Below are positions 1 through 7,255 of a stretch of DNA of 11,045 bases, in pieces (position 1 is the first letter of the stretch; the number at the start of each line of letters is the position of its first letter). The DNA is taken from positions 1 through 11,045 of the forward strand of contig CAKPRW010000051.1 of assembly GCA_934183045.1 (NCBI GenBank), given 5' to 3'. The translations under genes and the position numbers were made by a program. The notes below the pieces were generated by a model. It ran no database searches, was not told where the DNA came from, and saw only the letters and a program-made list of their open reading frames with translations. Source of the stretch: an uncultured Clostridia bacterium. GTDB taxonomy: Bacteria; Bacillota; Clostridia; TANB77; CAG-508.

Positions 1-1
1 A

Positions 2-1483
2 AATGAATACAGAAAATATATAGAAAAAGATTCAGCATTAGAAAGAAGATTTAGTCCTGTTACAGTAAATGAACCAACAGAAAAAGATACTGTTACTATA
101 TTAAAAGGAATTAGAGACAAATATGAGGCACATCATGGTGTTAAGATTACAGATCAAGCAATTGAAGCGGCAGTAAAAATGTCTGTAAGATATATAAATG
201 ATAGATTTTTACCAGATAAGGCAATTGATTTAATTGATGAAGCTGCATCTCGTGTTAAACTAAAAACTTATACAGAACCTGAAAATTTGAAAAAATTAGA
301 AGAAGAAATTGAAGAAACGAGAAAAAATAAAGAAGAAGCAGTAAAAACTCAAAAATTTGAAAAGGCAGCTAGTTTAAGAGATAAAGAAAAAGAACTAAAA
401 GAAAAATATGAAAAAGAACAGAAAAAATGGAAGAATAAAAATACAAAGCAAGTGACTGATATTACAGAAGAAAATATTGCAGAAGTAATTGCAAGTTGGA
501 CTGGAATACCAGCTAAAAAGATAACAGAAGATGAAAATGAAAGATTAAAAAATTTAGAAAAAAATCTACATGAAAGAGTAATAGGACAAAACGAAGCAGT
601 AGAAGCTGTTTCAAAGGCTATAAGAAGAGGTAGAGTTGGATTAAAAGATCCAAAAAGACCAATAGGTTCATTCTTATTTTTAGGACCAACAGGAGTAGGA
701 AAAACAGAATTATCAAAAGCATTGGCAGAATGTTTATTTGGCGATGAAAATGCAATGATAAGAGTAGATATGTCAGAATATATGGAACCACATTCAGTTT
801 CTAAACTAATTGGTTCACCTCCAGGATACGTAGGATTTGATGATGGTGGACAATTGACAGAAAAGATAAGAAGAAAACCATATTCAGTGATTTTATTTGA
901 TGAAATTGAAAAAGCCCATCCAGATGTTATGAATATGTTATTACAAATCCTTGAAGATGGTAGATTAACAGATTCTCAAGGAAGAACAGTAAACTTTAAA
1001 AATACAGTAATTATTATGACATCAAATATAGGAGCAAGATTAATTACAGATAAAAAAATGTTAGGTTTTTCACAATCAGGAGATAAGACAGAGGAAGAAA
1101 ATAAAGAATATGAACAAACTAAAAAAGAAGTTATGGAAACGTTAAAAAAAGAATTGAGACCAGAATTTATAAATCGTATTGATGAAATTATTGTATTCCA
1201 TAAATTAACTGATAATGAAATTAGTCAAATAATAGATATAATGTTAAAAGAAGTTACTAATAGATTATCTGATCAAAAAATAAAAATTGAATTAGAACCT
1301 GATGTAAAAGATTTGATTGCAAGTAAAGAAGTTGATAAAAACTTTGGAGCAAGACCTTTAAGAAGAACAATTCAGAATGTTTTAGAAGATAGGCTAGCAG
1401 AAGAGATCTTAGATGGTAATTTGAAAAAAAATAAAGTTACAAAAATAGGTGTTCAGGATGAAAAGGTAGTTATAAAAAAATAA
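2..1483 (+). CDS. clpC: ATP-dependent Clp protease ATP-binding subunit ClpC, 5'-truncated by the window
   Basis: Hsp100 AAA+ unfoldase that feeds substrates to the ClpP peptidase in the cytoplasm. The frame is open from base 2, so the ATG at 179 is internal: upstream codons read EYRKYIEKDSALERRF, the conserved end of the first AAA+ module. Counting from base 2 (493 residues), the UVR-like segment in the middle region lies at about 117-140 (FEKAASLRDKEKELKEK), which marks ClpC rather than ClpB. The second AAA+ module has Walker A GPTGVGKT at 228-235, Walker B ILFDE near 297-301, sensor 1 TSN near 340, the arginine-finger stretch RPEFINRIDE near 386-395, and sensor 2 GARPLRR near 449-455. Compared with about 810 residues in B. 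subtilis, roughly 315 N-terminal residues are outside the window. The C-terminus is intact and all visible ATPase motifs are normal. A terminator follows, so it ends its transcription unit; the radA-disA genes that follow clpC in Bacillus are absent here. Confidence 0.97.
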   Translation, partial: NEYRKYIEKDSALERRFSPVTVNEPTEKDTVTILKGIRDKYEAHHGVKITDQAIEAAVKMSVRYINDRFLPDKAIDLIDEAASRVKLKTYTEPENLKKLEEEIEETRKNKEEAVKTQKFEKAASLRDKEKELKEKYEKEQKKWKNKNTKQVTDITEENIAEVIASWTGIPAKKITEDENERLKNLEKNLHERVIGQNEAVEAVSKAIRRGRVGLKDPKRPIGSFLFLGPTGVGKTELSKALAECLFGDENAMIRVDMSEYMEPHSVSKLIGSPPGYVGFDDGGQLTEKIRRKPYSVILFDEIEKAHPDVMNMLLQILEDGRLTDSQGRTVNFKNTVIIMTSNIGARLITDKKMLGFSQSGDKTEEENKEYEQTKKEVMETLKKELRPEFINRIDEIIVFHKLTDNEISQIIDIMLKEVTNRLSDQKIKIELEPDVKDLIASKEVDKNFGARPLRRTIQNVLEDRLAEEILDGNLKKNKVTKIGVQDEKVVIKK

Positions 1484-1521
1484 ACTTAAAAATGAATACT
1501 AAGTAAATATAAGCAAAAATA

Positions 1522-1562
1522 AAGAATACGAATTAGTAAAAACTTGATTCGTGTTCTTTTTT
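1522..1562 (+). terminator. Rho-independent terminator of clpC
   Basis: A 12-bp stem, 1522-1533 (AAGAATACGAAT) with 1547-1558 (ATTCGTGTTCTT), contains one G-U wobble and closes a 13-nt loop. The 3' arm runs into six T residues (1557-1562). It sits 39 bases after the clpC stop, so it most likely ends the clpC transcript and separates it from the dxs unit. Confidence 0.88.
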
Positions 1563-1566
1563 ATTA

Positions 1567-1605
1567 TTATAAATAAATTTATGTTAGTGTTAAATTTATT
1601 TATAA
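1567..1605. repeat. A/T-only perfect inverted repeat upstream of the dxs promoter
   Basis: A perfect 15-bp inverted repeat made only of A and T: 1567-1581 with 1591-1605, separated by 9 nt (TGTTAGTGT). It begins just after the clpC terminator and ends 10 bases before the dxs -35 box. It could extend the terminator region, act as a protein-binding site for dxs control, or be chance in AT-rich DNA. Function is not shown. Confidence 0.55.
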
Positions 1606-1615
1606 ATATAAGGGC

Positions 1616-1644
1616 TGGAAAATAAAATTAAAAAGTGCTATAAT
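1616..1644 (+). promoter_or_regulatory. Probable sigma-A promoter of dxs, extended -10
   Basis: The -10 box is TATAAT at 1639-1644, preceded by TGC at 1636-1638, an extended -10. A weak -35 (TGGAAA, 1616-1621, four of six matches to TTGACA) lies 17 bases upstream. The dxs start is about 41 bases downstream of the -10, leaving a short leader with no evident riboswitch. Confidence 0.7.
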
Positions 1645-1685
1645 AATAAAGCTTAAATTAATAAACAAATAATACAGGTGATAAT

Positions 1686-3563
1686 ATGTTAGAAAAAATT
1701 AACTCGCCAGAGGATGTAAAAAAATTAAATATAGAGGAAAAAAAGCAATTAGCAGAAGAAATAAGAAAATATATAATAGAGGTAGTTGCCGAAAATGGAG
1801 GGCATCTTGCTTCAAATTTAGGTGTTGTGGAACTTACAATTGCTATGCATAGTGTGTTTGATTTACCTAAAGATAAAATAATTTGGGATGTTGGACATCA
1901 AACTTATGTGCATAAGATAATTACAGGAAGAAGAGAACAATTAAAAACATTAAGAAAGTTAAATGGCATAGCTGGTTTTCCAAAAACAAATGAATCAGAA
2001 ACAGATTGTTTTAATACTGGACATAGCAGTACTTCAATATCAGCAGCGTTGGGAATGGCAAGAGCAAGAGATATTGAAGGAAAAAATAATTCAGTATTAG
2101 CAGTTATTGGTGATGGTGCATTAACAGGAGGTATGGCATTAGAAGCATTGAATGATGCTGGTTGGAGTCAAACTAAATTAACAGTAATATTGAATGATAA
2201 TGAAATGAGTATCTCAAAAAATATTGGTGGTGTAAATATGTTACTTAGTAAGTTGAGGACTAAGAGAACATACACAAAATCAAATGTTTCAATTAAAAAA
2301 TTTATAAATAGAATTCCTGTAGTAGGAAGAAAAATAGTCAGAATTATTCAAAAGATTAAAAGAAGTATAAAACAATTAATTATTCCAAAAATGTTTTTTG
2401 AAGATATTGGATTTAGATATCTAGGACCTGTAGATGGTCATGATATTCAAGAATTAGAAAGAATGTTAAGAATAAGCAAAGAATTAGATGGACCAGTTTT
2501 AATACATGTCTTAACAAAAAAAGGTAAAGGCTATAAAATAGCAGAAGAAAATCCGGATAAATTTCATGCTACAGGGCCTTTTGATATTGAAACTGGGGAA
2601 TTAAAACAAAAAAGAAAGAAAGACTATTCGCAAGTATTTGGAGATAAATTGGTAGAGTTAGCAAAAAAGAATAACAAAATTGTAGCTATAACAGCATCTA
2701 TGAAAGATGGAACAGGTCTTACTAAATTTGCACAAGAATTTCCAGATAGATTTTTTGATATTGGAATTGCAGAACAACATGCTTTAGGGTTGGCGGCTGG
2801 AATGGCAAAAGAAGGAATAATACCATTTGTTCCAATTTATGCATCATTTTATCAAAGAGCATATGACCAAGTAATTCACGATATTGCTATGCAGAACTTA
2901 CCTGTTGTTATGTGTGTTGATAGAGCTGGTGTAGTCGGACAAGATGGAGAGACTCATCAAGGAACATTAGATATGGCATTTTTTAGATTGGTACCAAATT
3001 TAACAATAATGGCTCCAAAAGATTTTAAAGAATTAGAAGATATGCTAGAATTTGCATCTAATCTAAACAAGCCAGTAGTCATAAGATACCCACGTGGAGG
3101 GGAATACAAAGAACCATTTAAAAGTCATCAAAAAATAGAAGAAGGAAAAGCAGAAATAATCAAGAAAGGAGAAGACCTAACAATAATAGCAATAGGAAAA
3201 ACAGTCTCAAAAGCCCTAAAAATAGCAAAAGATATAGAAAAAGATAACATAAATGCGGAAGTAATAAATGCAAGATTTCTAAAGCCATTGGACAAAGCAA
3301 CAATAAAAACATCAATAGAAAAAACAAAAAACGTCATAACAATAGAAGACGGAACAACAATAAATGGGCTATCAACAGCAATCAAAGAACTAATAATAGA
3401 AGAAGAAATAAAAGACACAAAAATAAAAACATATGCATATCCAGACAAATACATAAAACATGGAACAGTAGAAGAAATAGAAAAACTATATCACGTAGAT
3501 GAAGAAACTATAAAAAAGGGAAAAAGAGGAACGTCCCCTAATCCCGGTAGGAGGAATGTATGA
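1686..3563 (+). CDS. dxs: 1-deoxy-D-xylulose-5-phosphate synthase
   Basis: Thiamine-diphosphate enzyme that condenses pyruvate with glyceraldehyde 3-phosphate to give 1-deoxy-D-xylulose 5-phosphate, the first step of the MEP isoprenoid pathway and a source of thiamine and pyridoxal precursors; cytoplasmic. At 625 residues it has family length (about 620-635). Visible motifs include DVGHQTY at 68-74, the cofactor motif GDGALTGG at 142-149 with NDNEMSIS at 170-177, YLGPVDGHD near 245-253, ITASMKDGTGL near 335-345, IGIAEQHALG at 359-368 with the catalytic Glu at 363, and DRAGVVGQDGETHQG near 412-426. The start follows AGGTG five bases upstream. The last 15 or so residues (GKRGTSPNPGRRNV) look unlike the usual C-terminus and lie in a locally GC-richer patch. 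From about base 3120 the gene becomes markedly T-poor. Its stop overlaps the next start in ATGA, so the two are probably translationally coupled. Confidence 0.97.
   Translation: MLEKINSPEDVKKLNIEEKKQLAEEIRKYIIEVVAENGGHLASNLGVVELTIAMHSVFDLPKDKIIWDVGHQTYVHKIITGRREQLKTLRKLNGIAGFPKTNESETDCFNTGHSSTSISAALGMARARDIEGKNNSVLAVIGDGALTGGMALEALNDAGWSQTKLTVILNDNEMSISKNIGGVNMLLSKLRTKRTYTKSNVSIKKFINRIPVVGRKIVRIIQKIKRSIKQLIIPKMFFEDIGFRYLGPVDGHDIQELERMLRISKELDGPVLIHVLTKKGKGYKIAEENPDKFHATGPFDIETGELKQKRKKDYSQVFGDKLVELAKKNNKIVAITASMKDGTGLTKFAQEFPDRFFDIGIAEQHALGLAAGMAKEGIIPFVPIYASFYQRAYDQVIHDIAMQNLPVVMCVDRAGVVGQDGETHQGTLDMAFFRLVPNLTIMAPKDFKELEDMLEFASNLNKPVVIRYPRGGEYKEPFKSHQKIEEGKAEIIKKGEDLTIIAIGKTVSKALKIAKDIEKDNINAEVINARFLKPLDKATIKTSIEKTKNVITIEDGTTINGLSTAIKELIIEEEIKDTKIKTYAYPDKYIKHGTVEEIEKLYHVDEETIKKGKRGTSPNPGRRNV
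3549..3554 (+). promoter_or_regulatory. Shine-Dalgarno site of ylmH inside the dxs 3' end
   Basis: A full AGGAGG lies five bases before the ATG at 3560 and is itself part of the last dxs codons. It fixes the ylmH start and the ATGA overlap. A weak 4-bp pairing (CCTA with TAGG around ATCCCGG) could partly cover it until dxs is translated. Confidence 0.8.
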
Positions 3564-4363
3564 ATAAACAAGATTTGTTGAAAGATTATAAGAAACAAGA
3601 GGATAAGATGTGCTTGGCGCAGTTGCTTGATAAGATTGAATTATCTAAAAAAAGCAATAGAATTGAGTTTACGGATTTTTTGGATATGTATCAAGTTGCG
3701 CTAGTACAGAGTTTTTTGAGAAAGTTTAATATTGATAATTGTAAGTTGTTTGGCGGTTATGAGGACGCTGAACGAAAAGTGGTAATTGTTTATCCTGAAA
3801 ATTATACTGAGGAAATGTTAGAGAAGAATTATAATAAGATTTTAAAAGTGCTTAGAGTGAAAGTAGCGGATGAAGAAAAAGGAAAGTATTCTCATAGAAA
3901 TTATCTAGGTGGTATTGTAAAGTTGGGGCTAAAAAGAGAAAAGGTAGGAGATATTTTAGTTTCTGAAGAAGGAGCGGATATTATTGTTGTTGAAGATTTT
4001 ATGCCAATTATTCAAAAGGAATTACCATCACTAACTAGATTTGAAAATTGTAAATTTGATGTTATTGATTTAAAAGATTTAAAAAAGAAAGAAATAAGAA
4101 TGGAAGAAATTAAAATTATTATTCCATCTTTAAGATTAGATAATGTAGTATCTGATTTGGCGAGAACCTCAAGAAGTAAAGCAGCTCAAATTATGAATCA
4201 GGAGAGAGTCTTTGTAAATGGACAAAACGAAACCAAATTGTCTAAGCAAGTAAAGATTAATGATATAATAACCATTAGAGGAAAAGGAAGATTTGTGATA
4301 AAGGGAATTGATGGTACAACTAGAAGCGGTAGAACAGTGTTATTAGTGGAGAAGTATGTGTAG
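3560..4363 (+). CDS. ylmH: YlmH-family S4-domain RNA-binding protein
   Basis: Cytoplasmic RNA-binding protein. In Bacillus and Streptococcus the family lies near the division genes sepF and divIVA; more recently YlmH (RqcP2) has been linked to ribosome-associated quality control on stalled 50S subunits. The 267 residues match family length. The central region carries the hallmark HRNYLGGIVKLGLKREKVGD (112-131). The C-terminal S4 domain spans about 187-247, with SRSKAAQIMNQERVFVNG (204-221). The N-terminal third (about 1-100) is the less conserved ferredoxin-like part. The start is set by AGGAGG five bases upstream and overlaps the dxs stop. Its location behind dxs, away from sepF/divIVA, is unusual; the S4 gene usually found after dxs is tlyA. 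It is not TlyA, since no methyltransferase domain follows the S4 domain. Its first 200 bases are T- and G-rich, in contrast to the T-poor end of dxs. Family assignment is firm; the cellular role is inferred from homologues. Confidence 0.88.
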   Translation: MNKQDLLKDYKKQEDKMCLAQLLDKIELSKKSNRIEFTDFLDMYQVALVQSFLRKFNIDNCKLFGGYEDAERKVVIVYPENYTEEMLEKNYNKILKVLRVKVADEEKGKYSHRNYLGGIVKLGLKREKVGDILVSEEGADIIVVEDFMPIIQKELPSLTRFENCKFDVIDLKDLKKKEIRMEEIKIIIPSLRLDNVVSDLARTSRSKAAQIMNQERVFVNGQNETKLSKQVKINDIITIRGKGRFVIKGIDGTTRSGRTVLLVEKYV

Positions 4364-4423
4364 GTTTAATAAAATAAAAAAATTTCCTAATAAATATATA
4401 AATAAAAAGAGGAGCTATAACAA

Positions 4424-4572
4424 ATGAAGGATACTGTAATTTATTTAATTAGACATGCTGAAACTGTCGAAGAAAATGGAATTAGAAATACAGATGAGAG
4501 TTCACAGATAATTAATGAAGATGATCATTTAGAAAAAATGAATTAATAAATTTAGAACAAATAAAATTATAA
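4424..4572 (+). pseudogene. Decayed histidine phosphatase (phosphoglycerate mutase superfamily) remnant
   Basis: A start at 4424 with Shine-Dalgarno AGAGGAG (4408-4414) opens a 40-residue frame ending at 4546. It begins MKDTVIYLIRHAETVEENG, the N-terminal strand and the RHG/RHAE catalytic motif (Arg10, His11) of the histidine phosphatase superfamily, followed by NTDESSQIINE, as in a clostridial subgroup of about 200 residues. The rest of the domain is missing. In another frame, 4537-4572 reads NELINLEQIKL and stop, which resembles the C-terminal tail of that same subgroup. I infer an internal deletion that removed most of the gene and joined the two ends out of frame. The ribosome-binding site remains, so a 40-residue peptide may still be made, but it would lack the second catalytic His and the fold. 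The apparent C-terminal relic is short and the less certain part. Confidence 0.72.
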
Positions 4573-4641
4573 TTTCTATAAACACTTATAATATTTATAT
4601 TAATTTACTAGAAAACATATAATAAATCACAATGGCAAACA

Positions 4642-4714
4642 ATAAAATATAAAAGTCTATTAATATTAATTGCAAAACATAACAGCAAAAATTAATAGAC
4701 TTTTATTATTTTAT
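4642..4714. terminator. Bidirectional terminator between convergent units
   Basis: A perfect 16-bp stem, 4649-4664 (ATAAAAGTCTATTAAT) with 4691-4706, is extended by seven more pairs (4642-4648 with 4708-4714) around one bulged T at 4707; the loop is 26 nt. It sits 15 bases past the mutS2 stop, and after the dxs-ylmH-remnant unit on the other strand. T-rich sequence flanks the stem in both directions, so it probably ends transcripts from both sides. The remaining bases of this 366-base gap (4364-4729) hold only the phosphatase remnant; 4573-4641 shows nothing recognisable. Confidence 0.75.
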
Positions 4715-4729
4715 CAAATAAATTAATAG

Positions 4730-7084
4730 CTACCTTTTTATTTCAACAACAGTAACACCCATTTCACCTTCTCCGTAAGTCCCCAATCTAAAAGACTTAA
4801 CATGTGGATGTTTCTTTAAGAAACGATGTATTCCGTCACGCAATTTTCCAGTCCCTTTACCATGAACTATTCTAACAGTTTCAAGTTTGGCTAAAGCGCA
4901 ATCATCCAAAAATTTATCAACAACAAAAGTTGCTTCTTCAACATTCAATCCAATTACATTAATTTCAGTTTTTACATTTTTAGATTTAGAAATTCTAGTA
5001 TAATCAGAATCTAATGTATTAGTTTTTTTATCAGGCTTTGATATAGGCTGTAAATATTTAATATTAACATTAGTTTTTATAGATCCCATTTGAATTTGTA
5101 CATCATTTGACTTATTAACATTAGATAATACAATACCATTTTGATTAAAGTTTGAAACATAAACTTCCATGTTAGGTTTTATATCAGATGCATTTAAGTT
5201 ATTAAAATCTGCTTGTTCATCAGATATTATTTGGATTTCTTTGATTTTATTATTTAGTTTATTCCTTAATTTATCAGAAGTTTTTAAATCATTAGATTTA
5301 TTTAAGTCTTTAATAATTTGAGAAGCTTCTTCTTTAGCATCTAATAAAATATTACGAGCTTTAATTTTAGCATTGTCAATTAATTCTTTCTCATGCATTT
5401 TTAAAGAAGAATTATCATGTTCTAAAGATTTTCTTAATAATGAAACTTGTTCTAATTGTTTTTCAATATCTATTTTTTCTTTTTCAATTATAGATTTGTC
5501 ATCATAAATATTTTTTAATAGTTCTTCAATATTTATTTCTTCACTAGTCATTAAAGATTTTGCTTTATTTATTATAGAATCTGATAATCCTAGTTTTTTA
5601 CTAATTGCAAAAGCATTACTTTTTCCAGGGATTCCGACAAGTAATTTATATGTTGGACTTAAAGTATTTACATTAAATTCTACAGATGCATTTTCAAAAC
5701 CATCTGTAATTAATGCATAATGTTTTAATTCTTGATAATGTGTTGTGACAACAGTAAGGCAACCTTTAGCTTTTAAAAAGTCTAATATACTTATTGCAAG
5801 ATTTGCTCCTTCAATAGGATCAGTTCCAGATCCAAGCTCGTCGATAAGTACTAAAGAATTTTGATTAACATTTTCTGTGATTTTTACAATATTTTTCATA
5901 TGAGAAGAAAATGTGCTTAAAGAGTCACTAATACTTTGATCATCACCTATATCTGTGAATATTTTATCAAAAACATAAATGCTAGATTTTTCTTTAGCCG
6001 GTATATTTAAACCACTACAAGCCATACAAGAAAGCAAACCTATAGTTTTTAAAGTTACTGTTTTTCCACCAGTATTAGGACCTGTAATAAGTAATGTAGA
6101 AAAGTTATTTCCTAATTCAACTGTTATAGGAACAACTTTATCAGGATCAATTAGAGGATGTCTAGCATTAATTAAGTTTATTTCCTTGTTATCATTAATA
6201 ATTGGAGTAATGGCATTAAGAGATTTTGAAAGTTTAGCTTTTGCAAATATAAAATCTAAAGTTCCAATTAATTTTGTGTCTAATTTTAATTCTTCAATAT
6301 AAGGTTTAAATAAAAGAGATAACTCTTTTAAAATTTTCTCAATTTCAATTGTTTCTTCAATTTTTAATTGATTTATTTCATTATTCATTTCAAATACAGA
6401 TATAGGTTCAATAAAAATAGTAGAACCTGCATTAGAGATGTCATGGACAAATCCTTTTATATGTGAACGATATTCTTCTTTTATTGGTATAACAAAACGA
6501 TCATTCCTAATTGTGATTACATTTTCTTGAATGAATTTTGAATAATTAGAAGAATGTATCATTTTATTTAAAGTATCTTTAATATCTTGTTCTAATTTTC
6601 TTTGTTTTCTTCTTATATTATGTAGTACATTAGAAGCTTTATCATCTATAGTTAAATCATATAAAATACAAGAATATATTTTATCTAATATATTTTTATT
6701 AGAATAAAGTTCGTCAAATAAAACTGAAATAATAGGATAATCATTTGTATTTATAAAATCTTTATCAAAATAATTTTTTAGTTCTTGAGAAAGTTTGAAA
6801 ATATTTGCTAGATCTAAAATAGATTTTGCTGATAATGTGTTATCACTTTCTAGTGTTTTTAAGATAATAGAAATATCTTCAATTTCATAAAAAGAAGGTG
6901 TATTGTTTCTTTCTATTAAATTAACAGCTTCTTGAGTTTCTTGTAAATTATGTTGTACAGTTTCTTTTACATTTATTGGCTGTAAATCAAAACATAATTT
7001 TTTTCCAACATAAGTACAAGAAAAGTTACCTAACATTTCTTTAATCTTATTAAATTCTAATTTATCTAAATAAGTTGTATTCAT
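4730..7084 (-). CDS. mutS2: Endonuclease MutS2 / ribosome collision factor
   Basis: MutS-like ATPase without the mismatch-binding domain. Homologues suppress homologous recombination (Helicobacter) and in B. subtilis sense collided ribosomes and split them. The 784 residues match family length (about 780-790). In order: MutS core/lever region about 1-300; ATPase with Walker A GPNTGGKT at 335-342, Walker B LVLIDE at 411-416 followed by LGSGTDP, and TTHY near 447-450; a charged coiled-coil stretch about 515-625; a KOW-like segment about 635-680; and a C-terminal Smr domain about 706-784 with HGKGTGKLR at 741-749 and GEGEMGVTVVE near the end. The usual LDLRG at the start of Smr is replaced by INVIG (708-712). 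The start has CTCCT on the plus strand (AGGAG, 7091-7095) six bases upstream, and a strong promoter precedes it. It is convergent with ylmH and divergent from the phosphatase-kinase operon, so it is probably monocistronic. Confidence 0.96.
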   Translation of the reverse strand: MNTTYLDKLEFNKIKEMLGNFSCTYVGKKLCFDLQPINVKETVQHNLQETQEAVNLIERNNTPSFYEIEDISIILKTLESDNTLSAKSILDLANIFKLSQELKNYFDKDFINTNDYPIISVLFDELYSNKNILDKIYSCILYDLTIDDKASNVLHNIRRKQRKLEQDIKDTLNKMIHSSNYSKFIQENVITIRNDRFVIPIKEEYRSHIKGFVHDISNAGSTIFIEPISVFEMNNEINQLKIEETIEIEKILKELSLLFKPYIEELKLDTKLIGTLDFIFAKAKLSKSLNAITPIINDNKEINLINARHPLIDPDKVVPITVELGNNFSTLLITGPNTGGKTVTLKTIGLLSCMACSGLNIPAKEKSSIYVFDKIFTDIGDDQSISDSLSTFSSHMKNIVKITENVNQNSLVLIDELGSGTDPIEGANLAISILDFLKAKGCLTVVTTHYQELKHYALITDGFENASVEFNVNTLSPTYKLLVGIPGKSNAFAISKKLGLSDSIINKAKSLMTSEEINIEELLKNIYDDKSIIEKEKIDIEKQLEQVSLLRKSLEHDNSSLKMHEKELIDNAKIKARNILLDAKEEASQIIKDLNKSNDLKTSDKLRNKLNNKIKEIQIISDEQADFNNLNASDIKPNMEVYVSNFNQNGIVLSNVNKSNDVQIQMGSIKTNVNIKYLQPISKPDKKTNTLDSDYTRISKSKNVKTEINVIGLNVEEATFVVDKFLDDCALAKLETVRIVHGKGTGKLRDGIHRFLKKHPHVKSFRLGTYGEGEMGVTVVEIKR

Positions 7085-7118
7085 TTTTAACTCCTAAGAA
7101 AATATATATTATTGTTTT

Positions 7119-7147
7119 ATTATACAAGCTAGCGGAAAATTAGTCAA
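7119..7147 (-). promoter_or_regulatory. Strong sigma-A promoter of mutS2
   Basis: Read on the minus strand, TTGACT (7147-7142) and TATAAT (7124-7119) are separated by exactly 17 bases (7125-7141), one mismatch from consensus overall. The mutS2 ATG lies 34 bases beyond the -10, leaving a short leader that contains the AGGAG site. Confidence 0.88.
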
Positions 7148-7167
7148 TTACTAATATTTGTATATAC

Positions 7168-7196
7168 TTGCAAAAATATAAAACTTATGATATAAA
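7168..7196 (+). promoter_or_regulatory. Probable sigma-A promoter of the stp-prkC-rsgA-rpe operon
   Basis: TTGCAA (7168-7173) and TATAAA (7191-7196) are spaced by 17 bases, with TGA directly before the -10 (extended -10). Only 20 bases separate this -35 from the mutS2 -35 on the other strand, so the two polymerase sites are back to back. The phosphatase start is about 59 bases downstream of the -10, and no other promoter is evident before prkC. Confidence 0.75.
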
Positions 7197-7255
7197 GGTA
7201 TCAAAGTAAATAATAGAAAAAGATATAAAAATCTAAAGAAAAGAGAGGTGAAAAA

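Noticed and set aside
179..1483. ATG at 179 as the real start of the first gene
   Set aside because: The same frame is open back to base 2 and encodes conserved ClpC sequence; the ATG is an internal Met and the gene begins outside the window.
3128..3454. Minus-strand open frame inside dxs
   Set aside because: It arises because this part of dxs is T-poor on the plus strand, so stops are rare in the complement; the product is a low-complexity Ser/Ile/Phe string with no family features.
4364..4423. A separate promoter for the phosphatase remnant
   Set aside because: TATATA-like strings are present but there is no credible -35 at proper spacing; the AT-rich sequence makes such strings expected.
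5979..6302. Plus-strand open frame inside mutS2
   Set aside because: It lies antisense to the MutS2 ATPase core with intact Walker motifs and shows no family features of its own.
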